Origin: Entonaema liquescens
Taxonomy: Eukaryota; Ascomycota; Sordariomycetes; Xylariales; Xylariaceae
Length of the DNA: 64,000 bases
Direction: 5' to 3'
Assembly: GCA_902805475.1 (NCBI GenBank)
Contig: CADCSX010000003.1
Coordinates: 806,001-870,000, forward strand
In this document: piece after piece, positions 50,604 through 60,900 of the stretch
How the letters are laid out: each line of letters opens with the position of its first letter
Position numbering within the stretch: the stretch's first letter is position 1
The notes under the pieces: generated by a model
Told to the model about the DNA's origin: nothing
Databases searched by the model: none
Seen by the model: the letters and a program-made list of their open reading frames with translations, nothing else
Program-made: the position numbers and the translations under genes

Positions 50604-51024
50604 ATGCCTCAGCAACTTCCCCGCAACATCGTCACCCTAGTTTCATTAGCCTTATTCAAGCACGACGTCATCCACAACCAACTCAACCCGATGCGCCTCG
50701 CCGTCGGCATAGAAGGATACCGGATCCAATCCCGAGTCCTGCGCGTCCCCGACCGATACGGCGTGTTCTCCCCGGCCCGCCCCGGCTGCAGGTCCACCAG
50801 GCGGGCAGATTCATGGTCCTGTTCTTCAGCCTCGCGTACCTGAACGCCGCGGCGTGGCTGCCGACGATCATCCTGCTTAGGTGGCGAGGGGCGCGGTGGG
50901 ACCCGGGATCCTGGCGCTGGGGATCATGGAATTCGGGATTGTGGCGATATATTGGGTCGCGGCGTGTCGGGACCCGTGTAGACGGCCCGGGTTTGTGTGG
51001 GAGGATTGGAAGAAGGAGGAGTGA
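50604..51024 (+). CDS. Small two-TM membrane protein, frame broken twice
   Basis: From the ATG at 50604 three coherent pieces lie in three successive frames: MPQQLPRNIVTLVSLALFKH through PDRYGVFSPARP; then LQVHQAGRFMVLFFSLAYLN, AAAWLPTIILLRW; then VGPGILALGIMEFGIVAIYW, VAACRDPCRRPGFVWEDWKK and a stop at 51022-51024. Both shifts need one added base, and both coincide with homopolymers, C4 at 50780-50783 and G4 at 50888-50891. Restored, it would be about 140 residues with two hydrophobic spans and a charged C terminus. The coherence of the TM segments favours a real gene with sequence errors over a pseudogene. The function is unknown. Confidence 0.5.
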
Positions 51025-51534
51025 TGGGTTTATAGGGGAAAGGAAAGGGGGAGGGGGGAGGGGATTACTTGGCTCGCTTACCGGGGCGGCGGTGGAATAT
51101 TGCATAGAAGGCGAATTTCATTTCATGTGTATCACAGGAGCAGATTGTGTAAAGACTGGATGAAGCATGGAGAATAGGCTTCTCTTGCGTGTATGAAGGG
51201 ATTCTTTGGAGTTTCCAACAGATTCCTAATTATAATATATTCTTATTTAGCCTCCTTACTTAAGTGAGGGCATACTACATATTTGGGGAACCTCTATAAA
51301 GATATATTCTTTAATTTAAATACTCGTAATATCTCATGATAATATGTTGTTAAGAAAAAGGAGTACTCAACTAATGCTAGTATATGAGATCTAACCGTCA
51401 ACCAATAGGTGTGCTCAATTCTATTTCAAGCGGGTCCATACAGTCAAATTCTAGAGAAGCTACTATAAGAAACACATTCTATCATCACTCATAATTCCAC
51501 TCGCTTATTCTTTCTTCCCTCCAGTCAGTAAAAG
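51025..51534. other. Intergenic, 0.5 kb
   Basis: 3' flank of the small membrane protein gene and MTQ1 promoter. Nothing recognised. Confidence 0.5.
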
Positions 51535-52677
51535 ATGCCGCGGATCTTACCGCTGGCCATCCGTCGCTTACACGGTAACTCGCAGCACCTCGCCGCCCTG
51601 ATCCCCGCTTGCAAAACCCTGAGCTCGGCGCAGAACGAGCTGCGCTGGATCCGCGAGGGCGTGGAATCGTCTACCCTCGCGCCGCAGTTCCAGGACAGCT
51701 TCACGGCAAAGAGCGACAATCACGATAAAAACAAAGACGCACTGCTACATCGTCTATGCCGTCTCAGGGGCCGCGGGTATCCGCTGCAGTATATCCTGGG
51801 AAGCCAGCCTTTCGGCTGCCTCGAGATTCGATGTCGTCCCGGCGTCTTGATCCCGCGCCACGAGACGGAGGCTTGGACCACGCACCTCGCGCAGGTCGTA
51901 TGCGACGCTTGGGAGGCTATGGAGGGGAAAGAAGCAAACGCAGATTTGAGAATTGTCGATCTGTGTACCGGATCTGGCTGCATCGCGCTACTGCTGTACT
52001 CGCTTCTAAACGGGCGCTTTCCTACGATGCACGTCAGGGGGTATGATATTGAGCCCAGAGCTGTTGAGCTAGCGAGGGAAAACTTGAAGTACAATATGGA
52101 AAGCGGCGTGCTTCAACAACCTAGCGCGAACGCCGTATCGTTCGAGGAGGCAAATATCTTCTCTACAACGTGGACGTTGGAGCTAATGCACCAGGACCAG
52201 CGCGAATCTACCCCAGTAAAAGGTAGAACAGAGGTACGGGGAAAGGGGTTCTTCGACGTACTCGTCTGCAACCCCCCGTATATATCGCAAGAGGGCTTCG
52301 ACCGCGACACGGAACGTTCGGTGCGCAACCACGAGCCCCGTCTAGCTTTAGTCCCCGGCTCATCAGTGGTGGAATTATACCCGGACGTCAGACCCGAAGA
52401 CGTGTTCTACGCTAGGGTTCTGCATGCCGCATCGGTTCTCGAACCGCAGCTCGTAGCTCTTGAGGTTGGGAGCCTGGAGCAGGCTATCCGTGTAGTGCAG
52501 ATGGCATTTAGGTGGTATAAAAAGGCAGAAGCGGAAATCTGGAGAGACTGGCCTGATATGAAATCTCATGAAGACGAGCCGGTGAATGTGGAAGTCGATG
52601 GTGTCAGGGTGCCAGTGAGGGGTAGCGGAAACGGAAGAGTCGTTTTCCTTCGCCAGCGGGAAGATGAAGTCCACTGA
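51535..52677 (+). CDS. MTQ1: Mitochondrial release-factor glutamine methyltransferase (Mtq1/PrmC type), 380 aa
   Basis: Single exon. An Arg-containing N terminus (MPRILPLAIRRLHGN) suits mitochondrial import. The PrmC N-terminal helical domain ends in YPLQYILGSQPFGCLEIRCR and PGVLIPRHETEAW. The SAM-binding motif I, IVDLCTGSGCIALLL, is at about residue 140, and the catalytic NPPYIS at about 244 within VLVCNPPYISQEGF. The enzyme methylates the glutamine of the GGQ motif in the mitochondrial release factor. The length is somewhat above bacterial PrmC because of inserts after motif I and near the end (EDEPVNVEVDGVRVPV). It converges on the esterase gene 185 bp away. Confidence 0.93.
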   Translation: MPRILPLAIRRLHGNSQHLAALIPACKTLSSAQNELRWIREGVESSTLAPQFQDSFTAKSDNHDKNKDALLHRLCRLRGRGYPLQYILGSQPFGCLEIRCRPGVLIPRHETEAWTTHLAQVVCDAWEAMEGKEANADLRIVDLCTGSGCIALLLYSLLNGRFPTMHVRGYDIEPRAVELARENLKYNMESGVLQQPSANAVSFEEANIFSTTWTLELMHQDQRESTPVKGRTEVRGKGFFDVLVCNPPYISQEGFDRDTERSVRNHEPRLALVPGSSVVELYPDVRPEDVFYARVLHAASVLEPQLVALEVGSLEQAIRVVQMAFRWYKKAEAEIWRDWPDMKSHEDEPVNVEVDGVRVPVRGSGNGRVVFLRQREDEVH

Positions 52678-52862
52678 CACCACAAACTACGGCAGCAGCA
52701 TAAGCGATCACCATTCCGAATCAGTTATAAGTAAGCATCCAAACCTTGATTAAACGTGCGTTATATATATGAGAGCGATATTTACAACTGATACTATACA
52801 GTGATATCTACAAGCCTTAGTCCATCCTACAACACTATAGGACGGGCACATTCATCCCTCTT

Positions 52863-54105
52863 TCACGGCTTGGTGAACTTGTCGAAGAACTCCATGATGA
52901 TCTGCGACGCCTGTATGTGCGTCGGTCCTTGTCCTGCCGCCACCTGCGAGAAGTTGATTTCGGTCGACGCCCAGCAGTGCCCTATATGAATAGCAAAGAG
53001 TAAGCAAAACATTCCCATATACGGACGGTACACCCCTAACTAAAACCCAGAAGGGAGAAGGATAGTGTCAGACTTACCCATATCATCGACTTTCCAGTGC
53101 TGCAGCGCGCCCTCTTCGCTGCCGCAGTTCCAGGTGGTATGGTGCACATCGCCATCAAAGCTATCCTCCACCTGCTTCGCACCATCATCGCATCCATTCC
53201 GCTGTGCCCACCAACCTAACCAGCTCGAAATACTCGGTTCCTCGCCTCCTTCGCCATCCCCGCCATCGTAGTGCACACTACCGTCAGCCCCTCCATGGAC
53301 TTCGAGTAAAGGCAACGGACTCCGCGCCGGCTTGCAATCCCCATGCGCCCCATCGTTATCCGTGTAAAACGACCCCGAAGCCGGCGCAAAAGCCGCAAAT
53401 TGCCCTCCTACGTCGTTGCACGCGATAGTGTTGACGAAGCCGCCGCCGATGGACATACTATGTATTCTTGTTAGCACACCAAGAAGATCCCAGATAGTCA
53501 GGAGGGAAGGGGAGCTTACCCCGTCGCGTAGATCCGGCTGTCATCTACACAGTACGACTCCCGCACATCGTCCAGCAGATCCGAGACGAATTGCAGGTCC
53601 TCTTCCACCGAGGCCTCGGAGTAGTTCGCGCCAGCCCATGCGCCCTAGGATAGTGTTAGATAAAAGCGATTCATTTAATCTTTAGCAGAGTGTTGATGAC
53701 TTACGCCAACACCATTCGGATAGATCATAATTTTCTAAACAGTTCTTCCATTAGTTTTCATATATTATACCTGACTCATACTCCCCCCCAAAAAATCCAT
53801 ACATTCGCGCTGAACTTATCCGAGCTCAACCCAGTATCCACCTCGAAGAACAGCCCGATACTGCTCGAGCCGTGAAATCCGACTACAACCGGGTACGGCG
53901 TCGTCTCGCTGTAGTTCCCTGGCAGATGGATGAAGTAGTTCCTCCCACGCCCGCTACTCGTGAGCCCGCGGTATTGTGTTATGCCCGGGAACAGGTGAGA
54001 CTTTCCGCACCCCGCGGACCCTTCTGAAGCCGCTGTTGGGGCGGCAGCCGCAGGGGTGCGGAAAACGCTCATGGCGACAATACTCATGAAACTAGAGAAC
54101 CTCAT
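52863..54105 (-). CDS. Secreted CE1-type esterase (feruloyl esterase / PHB depolymerase-like), 318 aa
   Basis: Five minus-strand exons: 54105-53803, 53734-53705, 53644-53520, 53457-53078 and 52981-52863, all in frame. A signal peptide (MRFSSFMSIVAMSVFRTPAAA) precedes GCGKSHLF. The alpha/beta-hydrolase features are YPVVVGFHGSSSIG (oxyanion loop), nucleophile Ser155 in GMSIGGGF, Asp in EVHGGADGSVHYDGG, and His in DDMGHCWAST near the end. This is the LpqC/FaeB-like pattern of carbohydrate esterase family 1, acting on feruloylated plant wall polysaccharide or related esters. No binding module is attached. For intron 1 an alternative donor 21 nt downstream (after WGG) is possible; the AAT|GTATGG donor gives the more natural SANKIMIYPNGVG. 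Confidence 0.85.
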
Positions 54106-55636
54106 CGCGCTGTATTCTTCCTACGATTAAAGGATATTAGTTTTACAAAAAGAAGGAAAGAAGCCCTATTAAGCTTCTCGGTTTAAGCTCATCTGATCCA
54201 GGGGTTCAGGTGTTTATAAGAGCAACGTAGACGTGCAAGATCGGCGGTACGGATCTATATTTGGTTCGACCGCACACCGAGGGACGACATACGATAGGTT
54301 AAAAAACTTAACGTTTGACAAAACCACCTACCACCTGCCCAAATAGTCAAATTGAGCCTACGACATCTGGTTGGACGCGGGGCGGATATTAGCTTCACAG
54401 AGAATGTAACGTTATTATATGTCTAGTCTTGAGAATTCGTTTGTGTATTTTAATTGACTGAACAATAGGTACAAAATAGGTAGTAGCATTTTGAATTGCA
54501 AGCCTTTATCACTTGTATGGTGACGTACCGGACCCCTTGTCTGGTCCTCCTGAATATATATTTGTCCGTGCTGCGACGGCCACGTAAGACTGTGGTGATA
54601 ATAATAAGTATCGGGAGACTAATAGGATCGATCGTTGATGTCTTTAGTATACGAGGACAGAACCATGTACGGGCAACGTCTGCTGTTTGCAGAGGTAATA
54701 TACTATTGTTGATCTTCTCTCGGTAGTTAAATAATGATTGTAAGAATAAATATAAGGTCCAAGTTGCAAGTGATGAATTGTGAATTAGGAGCCGTAGGTC
54801 CACTGCCCGCTAGAGACTGATAAGGTGCGCCTCACAAAGAGTTGAGTGTATGTTGCTAGGATAGAGAAGCCTTTATCGTCGGCATTACCTGTCTCTTCTA
54901 CAAGCAGACTGGCGCGCGGCCACCACGGGAATACCCGCAGCCACAATACGGGCAGAAGCGTAGTAATTAAGAGTGATTCCGGCCCAATACTCAGCTTGGA
55001 CAGCCGAGACTTCGTATGAAAGAGGTTCAGTGCATATCGGTCTACCAGTGGAGGTCTGTCTTCACGGGGGTTGGGAATTGATAAATCCTATTATCATTAG
55101 AGTTAGTAACTCTCTTACTAGGGGTTTCTTGCTCAAAGTTCATGTCATATTCCCCTTTGCAAACACCTCGTTCATTCCATGTATGAGTCATAAGAGTCAC
55201 ACGTGGTACGAAGTCGAGGTAAAAGGACAAAGGAGACAATAGGGGGAATAGTGTAGTGTTAATAGTGCAGTGTGGGTTACATGGTGAAGGTAGTAAACAA
55301 CGTCTAAGCAAGACAGTACTTACGACGGTGAAACCAAACTCCCGAAATTTAAGTTGGAATATCCGCTTGGATGATTCTATTATGCTTCATTCCGCCGATT
55401 GGGATGAATTAATAGTCGTTAGGTAGTAGCTGTAGGCTGTTAATAATGAATTTAATACTTGTTGATGTTAAACAGGTTATCTTGGTTGTGGATGATCATA
55501 TAGCAGCCGGTGAACCCGGGGGAACTAGAGAAGCCGGTACAATGCCAGCAGCGTCAGCCAGGCCTAGATAAGTACCTAGTTATGGTTAACCCCAGGTCCT
55601 ATGATCGGGCGGTCAGTTAATAATGTTAGAACTTAC
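54106..55636. other. About 1.5 kb without a supportable gene
   Basis: Promoter of the esterase gene plus sequence with short unrecognised frames. At about 55510-55440 a minus-strand stretch GCYMIIHNQDNLFNINK may be a further exon of the pseudogene to the right, but I could not join it in frame. Confidence 0.4.
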
Positions 55637-56099
55637 AGTAGGGTGCTCAGCTGCTTGCTGGACCCAGTGGTCCAGCAAGTGGCTGGGAAACTCCAGCCTG
55701 TTGAACATGCGATGCTAAATAACTAGTTAGATTCTAACCCTCCAAACTGAAGCATCGCAACTTATATTAAAAGAGGCCTATAACTTACATTGAACATCGT
55801 CTCCTCGCCGTTCGGGCCCACGAAGTAGAGTCCTGTGGGCCTCATGAGAACGTGCATGAGTAGCTCGACAGTCTAGAAGATATTATATTAGTTTATCATC
55901 GGGTGTATTTAGTAGACGAATAGAACAAACGTACCTCTCATTCCATTTGGTCGAAGGGTGAAAATAGGGTGAAAATAGTTGAGACCCATTCTCTCGCATG
56001 GTAGCACGCATACGCAGTTTTACATAGTGCTAGAAGATGAAGTATTAGTTTGTCATTGAGTATATATAATAGATAAAGAAATAAGTAGAACAAGCATAC
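55637..56099 (-). pseudogene. Intron-rich gene remnant, family unknown
   Basis: Three consecutive minus-strand exons fit one frame. Exon 56029-55935 reads LCKTAYACYHAREWVSTIFT then LFSPFDQME. Exon 55872-55789 (exactly 28 codons) reads TVELLMHVLMRPTGLYFVGP then NGEETMFN. Exon 55714-55637 (26 codons) reads HRMFNRLEFPSHLLDHWVQQ then AAEHPT. Donors are GTACGT or GTAAGT, and acceptors end CTAG or TTAG. A single TGA sits one codon before the end of the first block; a G-to-A change of TGG would explain it and suits RIP. Upstream and downstream exons are uncertain, with no start codon located. I do not recognise the protein. Confidence 0.42.
55654..55679. repeat. Short perfect hairpin
   Basis: CTTGCTGGACC and its exact complement flank a 4-base loop, inside the last listed exon of the pseudogene (codons for LLDHWVQQ). 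It may be chance. Confidence 0.5.
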
Positions 56100-56982
56100 T
56101 TGTGGTTTCGGAATTGAAGGAGGAAATAGGTAATAGAGAGAATAGGATGGTTGGAGAAATAGGTAGGGTTGAGACAAGGAATAAGTTGATAGAAGGGTTA
56201 GGTTTGAAGGATGAATTGATATTGGAGGTAAAATAAGTTAGAGGAAGAAAGAAAGAATTTGCCTTGAGCGCGGATGTGCGCAGAATTAAATAGTGGTCAG
56301 TTCCTAGTTCCTAAGGAAAGAGCAATCGCCGACCTAAGCAACTGCCAGTTGTCTGTCGCTATTGCCGCCTAGCAACGCGCATTCACAAAGACTAGTTGCT
56401 ATTGTTACGCCGATACTTCCTTCCCTGCAAAATTTTACCTAGTTTTCTTGATATCTTAGGTAGGTAGGTACCGCCTGCCTAAGGTAGTGGCATAAAAAAT
56501 ATTTGGAAGTTGCTAATGCTAACCAAACCATGTGTAACGCGGTTGTTAACTCAGGCCGTAGCAACCACGAGCCGATAACGAGAAACTACCATGGACTACC
56601 CCTTAAATTACCTAGGTATGTCTATTAAAACCCAATAAGCTCGTAGCGTTAACATCCCAAGCACAAACTAGCATAACCAAGGGTTAATTATTACAATAAT
56701 ATAGACTATCTAAGCAACTGTTAATTATAAGAGACTTAAGATTGCTGGTTTGTCTTTTTTAACTATCTTGTGAAGTATTGTTGTCTAGAGAAGAGACACT
56801 TTGGTCTCCGTGCTATGAAGGCTTCAAAATGTGCCTTGAGAAAGACTTAACCATCATTGCGCCTTCCTATTCAAAGGAATGTTACTTGAAATTCTCAATT
56901 GTTAGTTAACCCAGTAGATGGTCATTTTTCAACTCGAAAATACATAGGAAGCATTAGTTCCAAAGGAAATCATGAGCTTCAA
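56100..56982. other. Intergenic, about 0.9 kb
   Basis: Upstream of the pseudogene blocks. TAGGTAGGTAGGTA runs at about 56457-56470. No gene seen. Confidence 0.45.
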
Positions 56983-57062
56983 TTATTAGTGCTGTCTACA
57001 CAAGTTCGACGTAGCACCCCCAAGGGGGTGCTACGTCGAACTTGTGTAGACAGCACTAATAA
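56983..57062. repeat. Perfect 80-bp palindrome (39-bp arms, 2-bp loop)
   Basis: The left arm 56983-57021 begins TTATTAGTGCTGTCTACACA. The right arm 57024-57062 is its exact reverse complement. The loop is AA (57022-57023). No mismatches were found over 39 bp. It would fold into one stem as DNA or RNA. Confidence 0.95.
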
Positions 57063-57088
57063 GTGGGCAACTAGGTTGAGTGAGTATA

Positions 57089-57617
57089 CAGGTCAACCCA
57101 ACTATATCCTTGCGCATCACCCCAACCTCTAACCCGATTAGGCAGACATTTGAGTAGCCAAGACTCAAGTAAGGTCTCCACAGTAGGGTGAGCTTTAGGG
57201 CTTTAAAGCGCTGAAGATGCACTAAGTTACAGGGCGTACTACTCACTAAATACGCTATAATTACAGCGCGTGTCAACCATTAAGTTTTTACTCATTTTAT
57301 CTAATCGATTAGGAATTGATTAAAAATCGATTACCATACCATTATCTTCTACTTTTAAAACATTTAAGATATTTCAATCAATTATTAATCAATTAAGAAT
57401 TAATTTGCAATTAATTATTAATTAATTCTTAATAAATTCAAATTTTAAATTTCAAAAATTCTAAGTCAAAATTGGTGTATAAAAGGATAAGTTTTATAAA
57501 AGTTATGTTAGTAAAATAATAGGGAGGAAGCTCAGCCCAATGTGCGCTAGTCGAGGCGCCTTGCCGTTTTGGGTTAGAGGTTGGGATGATGCGCCAGGAT
57601 ATAGTTGGGTTGACCTG
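57089..57617. mobile_element. MITE-like element with 47-bp terminal inverted repeats
   Basis: The left repeat 57089-57135 (CAGGTCAACCCAACTATATC...) and the right repeat 57571-57617 are inverted copies matching at 45 of 47 positions. The 529-bp unit has no coding frame, and its centre is A+T-rich. A direct copy of GGTTGAGTG lies just outside each end (57074-57082 and 57625-57633), 6-7 nt from the inverted repeats; these may be a target duplication. Family not recognised. Confidence 0.7.
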
Positions 57618-57984
57618 CCTCCAGGGTTGAGTGTGAGGCGGTACGCCAAGCCAGTCAGCTCAGCCCTCATTGGCAGCAGTTAGGTTACATCTCAACGCCT
57701 GAATTATCAGGTCCAAATGGACCCTGGCCACAATAAAGCCACGCCGAACCGTATGTTGGGCACACTTGCTTAATGTATACCTAACTTTAGAGGTAAGATG
57801 TAGGTTGTATCTCCGCTATGCATGAAGATCCCTACCAAGGTTACAGTATCTATATATAATCTATCACGATTGGCAATTGAGAAAGAATGTTGCTCAAGCT
57901 ATGAATACACAGCCTTATCCATGGTAATCAAGGTTTAGTGTTCGCAAGATTTGCGGGATTTGATGTTGATGATAGCTCCGCAGC

Positions 57985-60900
57985 ATGGTGAGTTACCACC
58001 GTCATTCTTCGGAACAGGAAAAATAACTAGGTACCTATCAAGTTTCGGCGACTTTCCAATTTTAGAAGGAAAGATCGCGGTGAACATCGCCTATTACGGT
58101 TTCATCGAACAGAATCCGAATCTCAAAATTCCAAGTCAATTCCATCTAGCATCTCGGAACCGGTCGAAGAGGATTACGCCGCACTTACAAGAACTCCTCA
58201 AACCTCACAACCCACAAGAATTAATAACAGCAACGTTCAGTCCGGAGGCCATAGTGAAGCCGGTCCACTCGGTTTGACTGTTGTGTATACCCCTGAAAAT
58301 GCTCATAAGGCTGATATTGTCTTCATACATGGACTCGGCGGAACTAGTCGATGGACATGGTCAAAAGACAGAGATCCAGATTTATTCTGGCCAGCGAAAT
58401 TTCTCCCTCTTGACTCTGATGTCTCCCTAGCTAGAATACTAACCTTTGGCTACAATGCCAACTTCCTCAAGGCTGGGAGTATCGGTGTTTCCGTGTTGGA
58501 TTTTGCTAAAGATTTGCTATTTAACGTCAAATATGCAAGTGACAATGAAAATGGAGATGTAAATATAGGAGATGTAAGAACAGCTAAAATGATGTGTGTA
58601 GTATGCAACATCTAATCTAAATACTAGGTGCCCCTTATTTTCATTGTCCACAGTATGGGAGGACTTATTATTAAGGAGGTAAGCATTTGGGCGTCTTGAG
58701 TATATATGCCCCTATACTTACGATTAAAGGCGTATATCCAAGGCCAGAATGACCCGGAGTACCAGTCTATCATCAAAGCTATGTCCGCGATTATATTCCT
58801 AGCTACACCGCATCGAGGGACCTATCTTGCTGAAACATTAAACCGGATCTTACAAACTACCATAGTTACAAATCCAAAGCCATACATATCTGATCTCGTG
58901 AATAACTCGTTTACTTTACAAAGGCTGAATGAGCAATTTCGCCATATTGCGCCTCGGTTAGACATCGTTTCATTCTATGAAACCCAGCCCACCTCAGTCG
59001 TATTTAAACGAATTGTAGGTTCAACTTACTTGCGTCCGCAACTCCTGCTAACAGTTTGCAGATGGTAGTAGAGAAGGACTCTGCTATACTTGGATACCCC
59101 GGAGAGATATCAAAACCACTCAATGCTGATCACCACGGAGTTTGCAAATACCAAAGCCCCAATGATCCCGACTACGTCGCTGTGAAGAATGTACTCAAAT
59201 CACTCCTCAGGAAGGCCGTATCAAAGAATAATCCAAAGAAGCCAACTTTGTCCATTCAAAAAGAGTCGCTTAGTCTAAAATCTTTATTAGCTATCACAGA
59301 AATCCCGACTGTTGATTACAGTTTCTTCCGAGATCAATGGGCACAAGGTACTTGCAAATGGATCCTCCAAGATGAAAAATTCAGTAAATGGCTTAAGACT
59401 CATGATCAAACGTCATCTATCTTATGGCTGAGTGGCGGGGCTGCAACCGGCAAGTCGGTTCTATCTTCGTTTATTGTTAACCACCTCGTGGAGCGCGATG
59501 CTTGTTGTCAATATTTCTTTATAAGGTTTGGCGATCAGAAGAAACGTACCCTGAGTGCGTTACTGCGCTCAATTACTTACCAGACGGCATTAGCTATACC
59601 TCACTTTCTAGAGAACCTTCTTGAGCTGAGTGGTGAGGCAATTGACTTTGAGACTGTAGATCCCAGGACAATCTGGGAACGAGTCTTTAAGTCCCTACTA
59701 TTCAATATGGAAGTAGAGAAACCCCTTTACTGGGTTATAGATGGCCTGGATGAGGCCCATGATCCTCGAGCAATCTTTAAACTCTTATCAGACGTCTCCT
59801 ATTCCTCGATTCCGCTTCGCATCTTACTTGTCGGCCGTAGAACTTCGGAGATTGAATTCGCATTTCAAAACGTCCCAGATTCGCTGAAATTGGGAACCAT
59901 AAATATCGAAGGCCATGTAGAAGATATACAGTGCTATACACGCCAAGAACTCAGCATGCCTGGCGGTCTTGAATTCAAGGAAACGATCATAGAACGAATT
60001 GCGGATAAATCGCAGAATAATTTTCTCGTAAGTAATAAAGTCCCCGAGCAAACATATCCCTTTGGAGACTAATGCGATTTTGCAGTGGGCACGACATGCC
60101 GTTAGTGAGCTAAATTTGTGTCACAGACGCGCCGATGTCGAGCGTGCGCTCCAGGAATTACCAGTTGGCATGGAGGCAGTTTACCATCGCATGGCGTTGT
60201 CAATCTCCCAAAATCCATCGGCATCTAATAAGGCTTTAGCATTGAGTATCCTTCAGTGTGTTACTTGCTCTGTCCGTGGATTGACCGTTGCAGAGCTAGC
60301 ACAAGCACTGGACGAAGACTTGTCGGAAATACTAGACCTCGAACGATCGATTGTGGACTTATGCGGTGGTTTCCTGGTCATTGATAACAGCGACAATGTT
60401 ATGATGATACATCAAACTGCACGAGAATACTTGCTAGATAGCAGCCATCCCTTCAACGTTGATCCTAGAGATGCCCACGAGCGCTTGTTCAAGAGTTGTA
60501 TGAAATGCCTTATGACTGTGGGCCTCCGAGGGAAGGTGAACCAAGACCAGAAGCCAGCATTCATTGATTATGCTTCGAGCTACTGGTCGTCGCACTTGAT
60601 ATCAACATCACCCGACAGTGAACAAGTTGGCGGGTTTCTCGGCAAATTCTTAACTAACCATTGGGTTCTGACATGGATTCAAGTCCTCGCTTCATATAAT
60701 CAGCAACAAATACTGATACAAGCCTCGAAGAATCTATCAAAGTATTGTTCAATGCTACAACAACACAACATAGAACAGCCAGAGAAAAGACAGCCCAAGG
60801 TAGAGTATGACCTTCTTGAAAGCTGGTCAATAGATTTTGTGAAATTAGTAGGAAAGTTCGGCGCTCACTTGCGACGAAATCCGGAGTCGATATACAAACT

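Noticed and set aside
57951..58277. 108-codon plus-strand frame as the NLR N terminus
   Set aside because: It is out of frame with the hydrolase domain; a neighbouring frame flows directly into it and has the basic composition expected.
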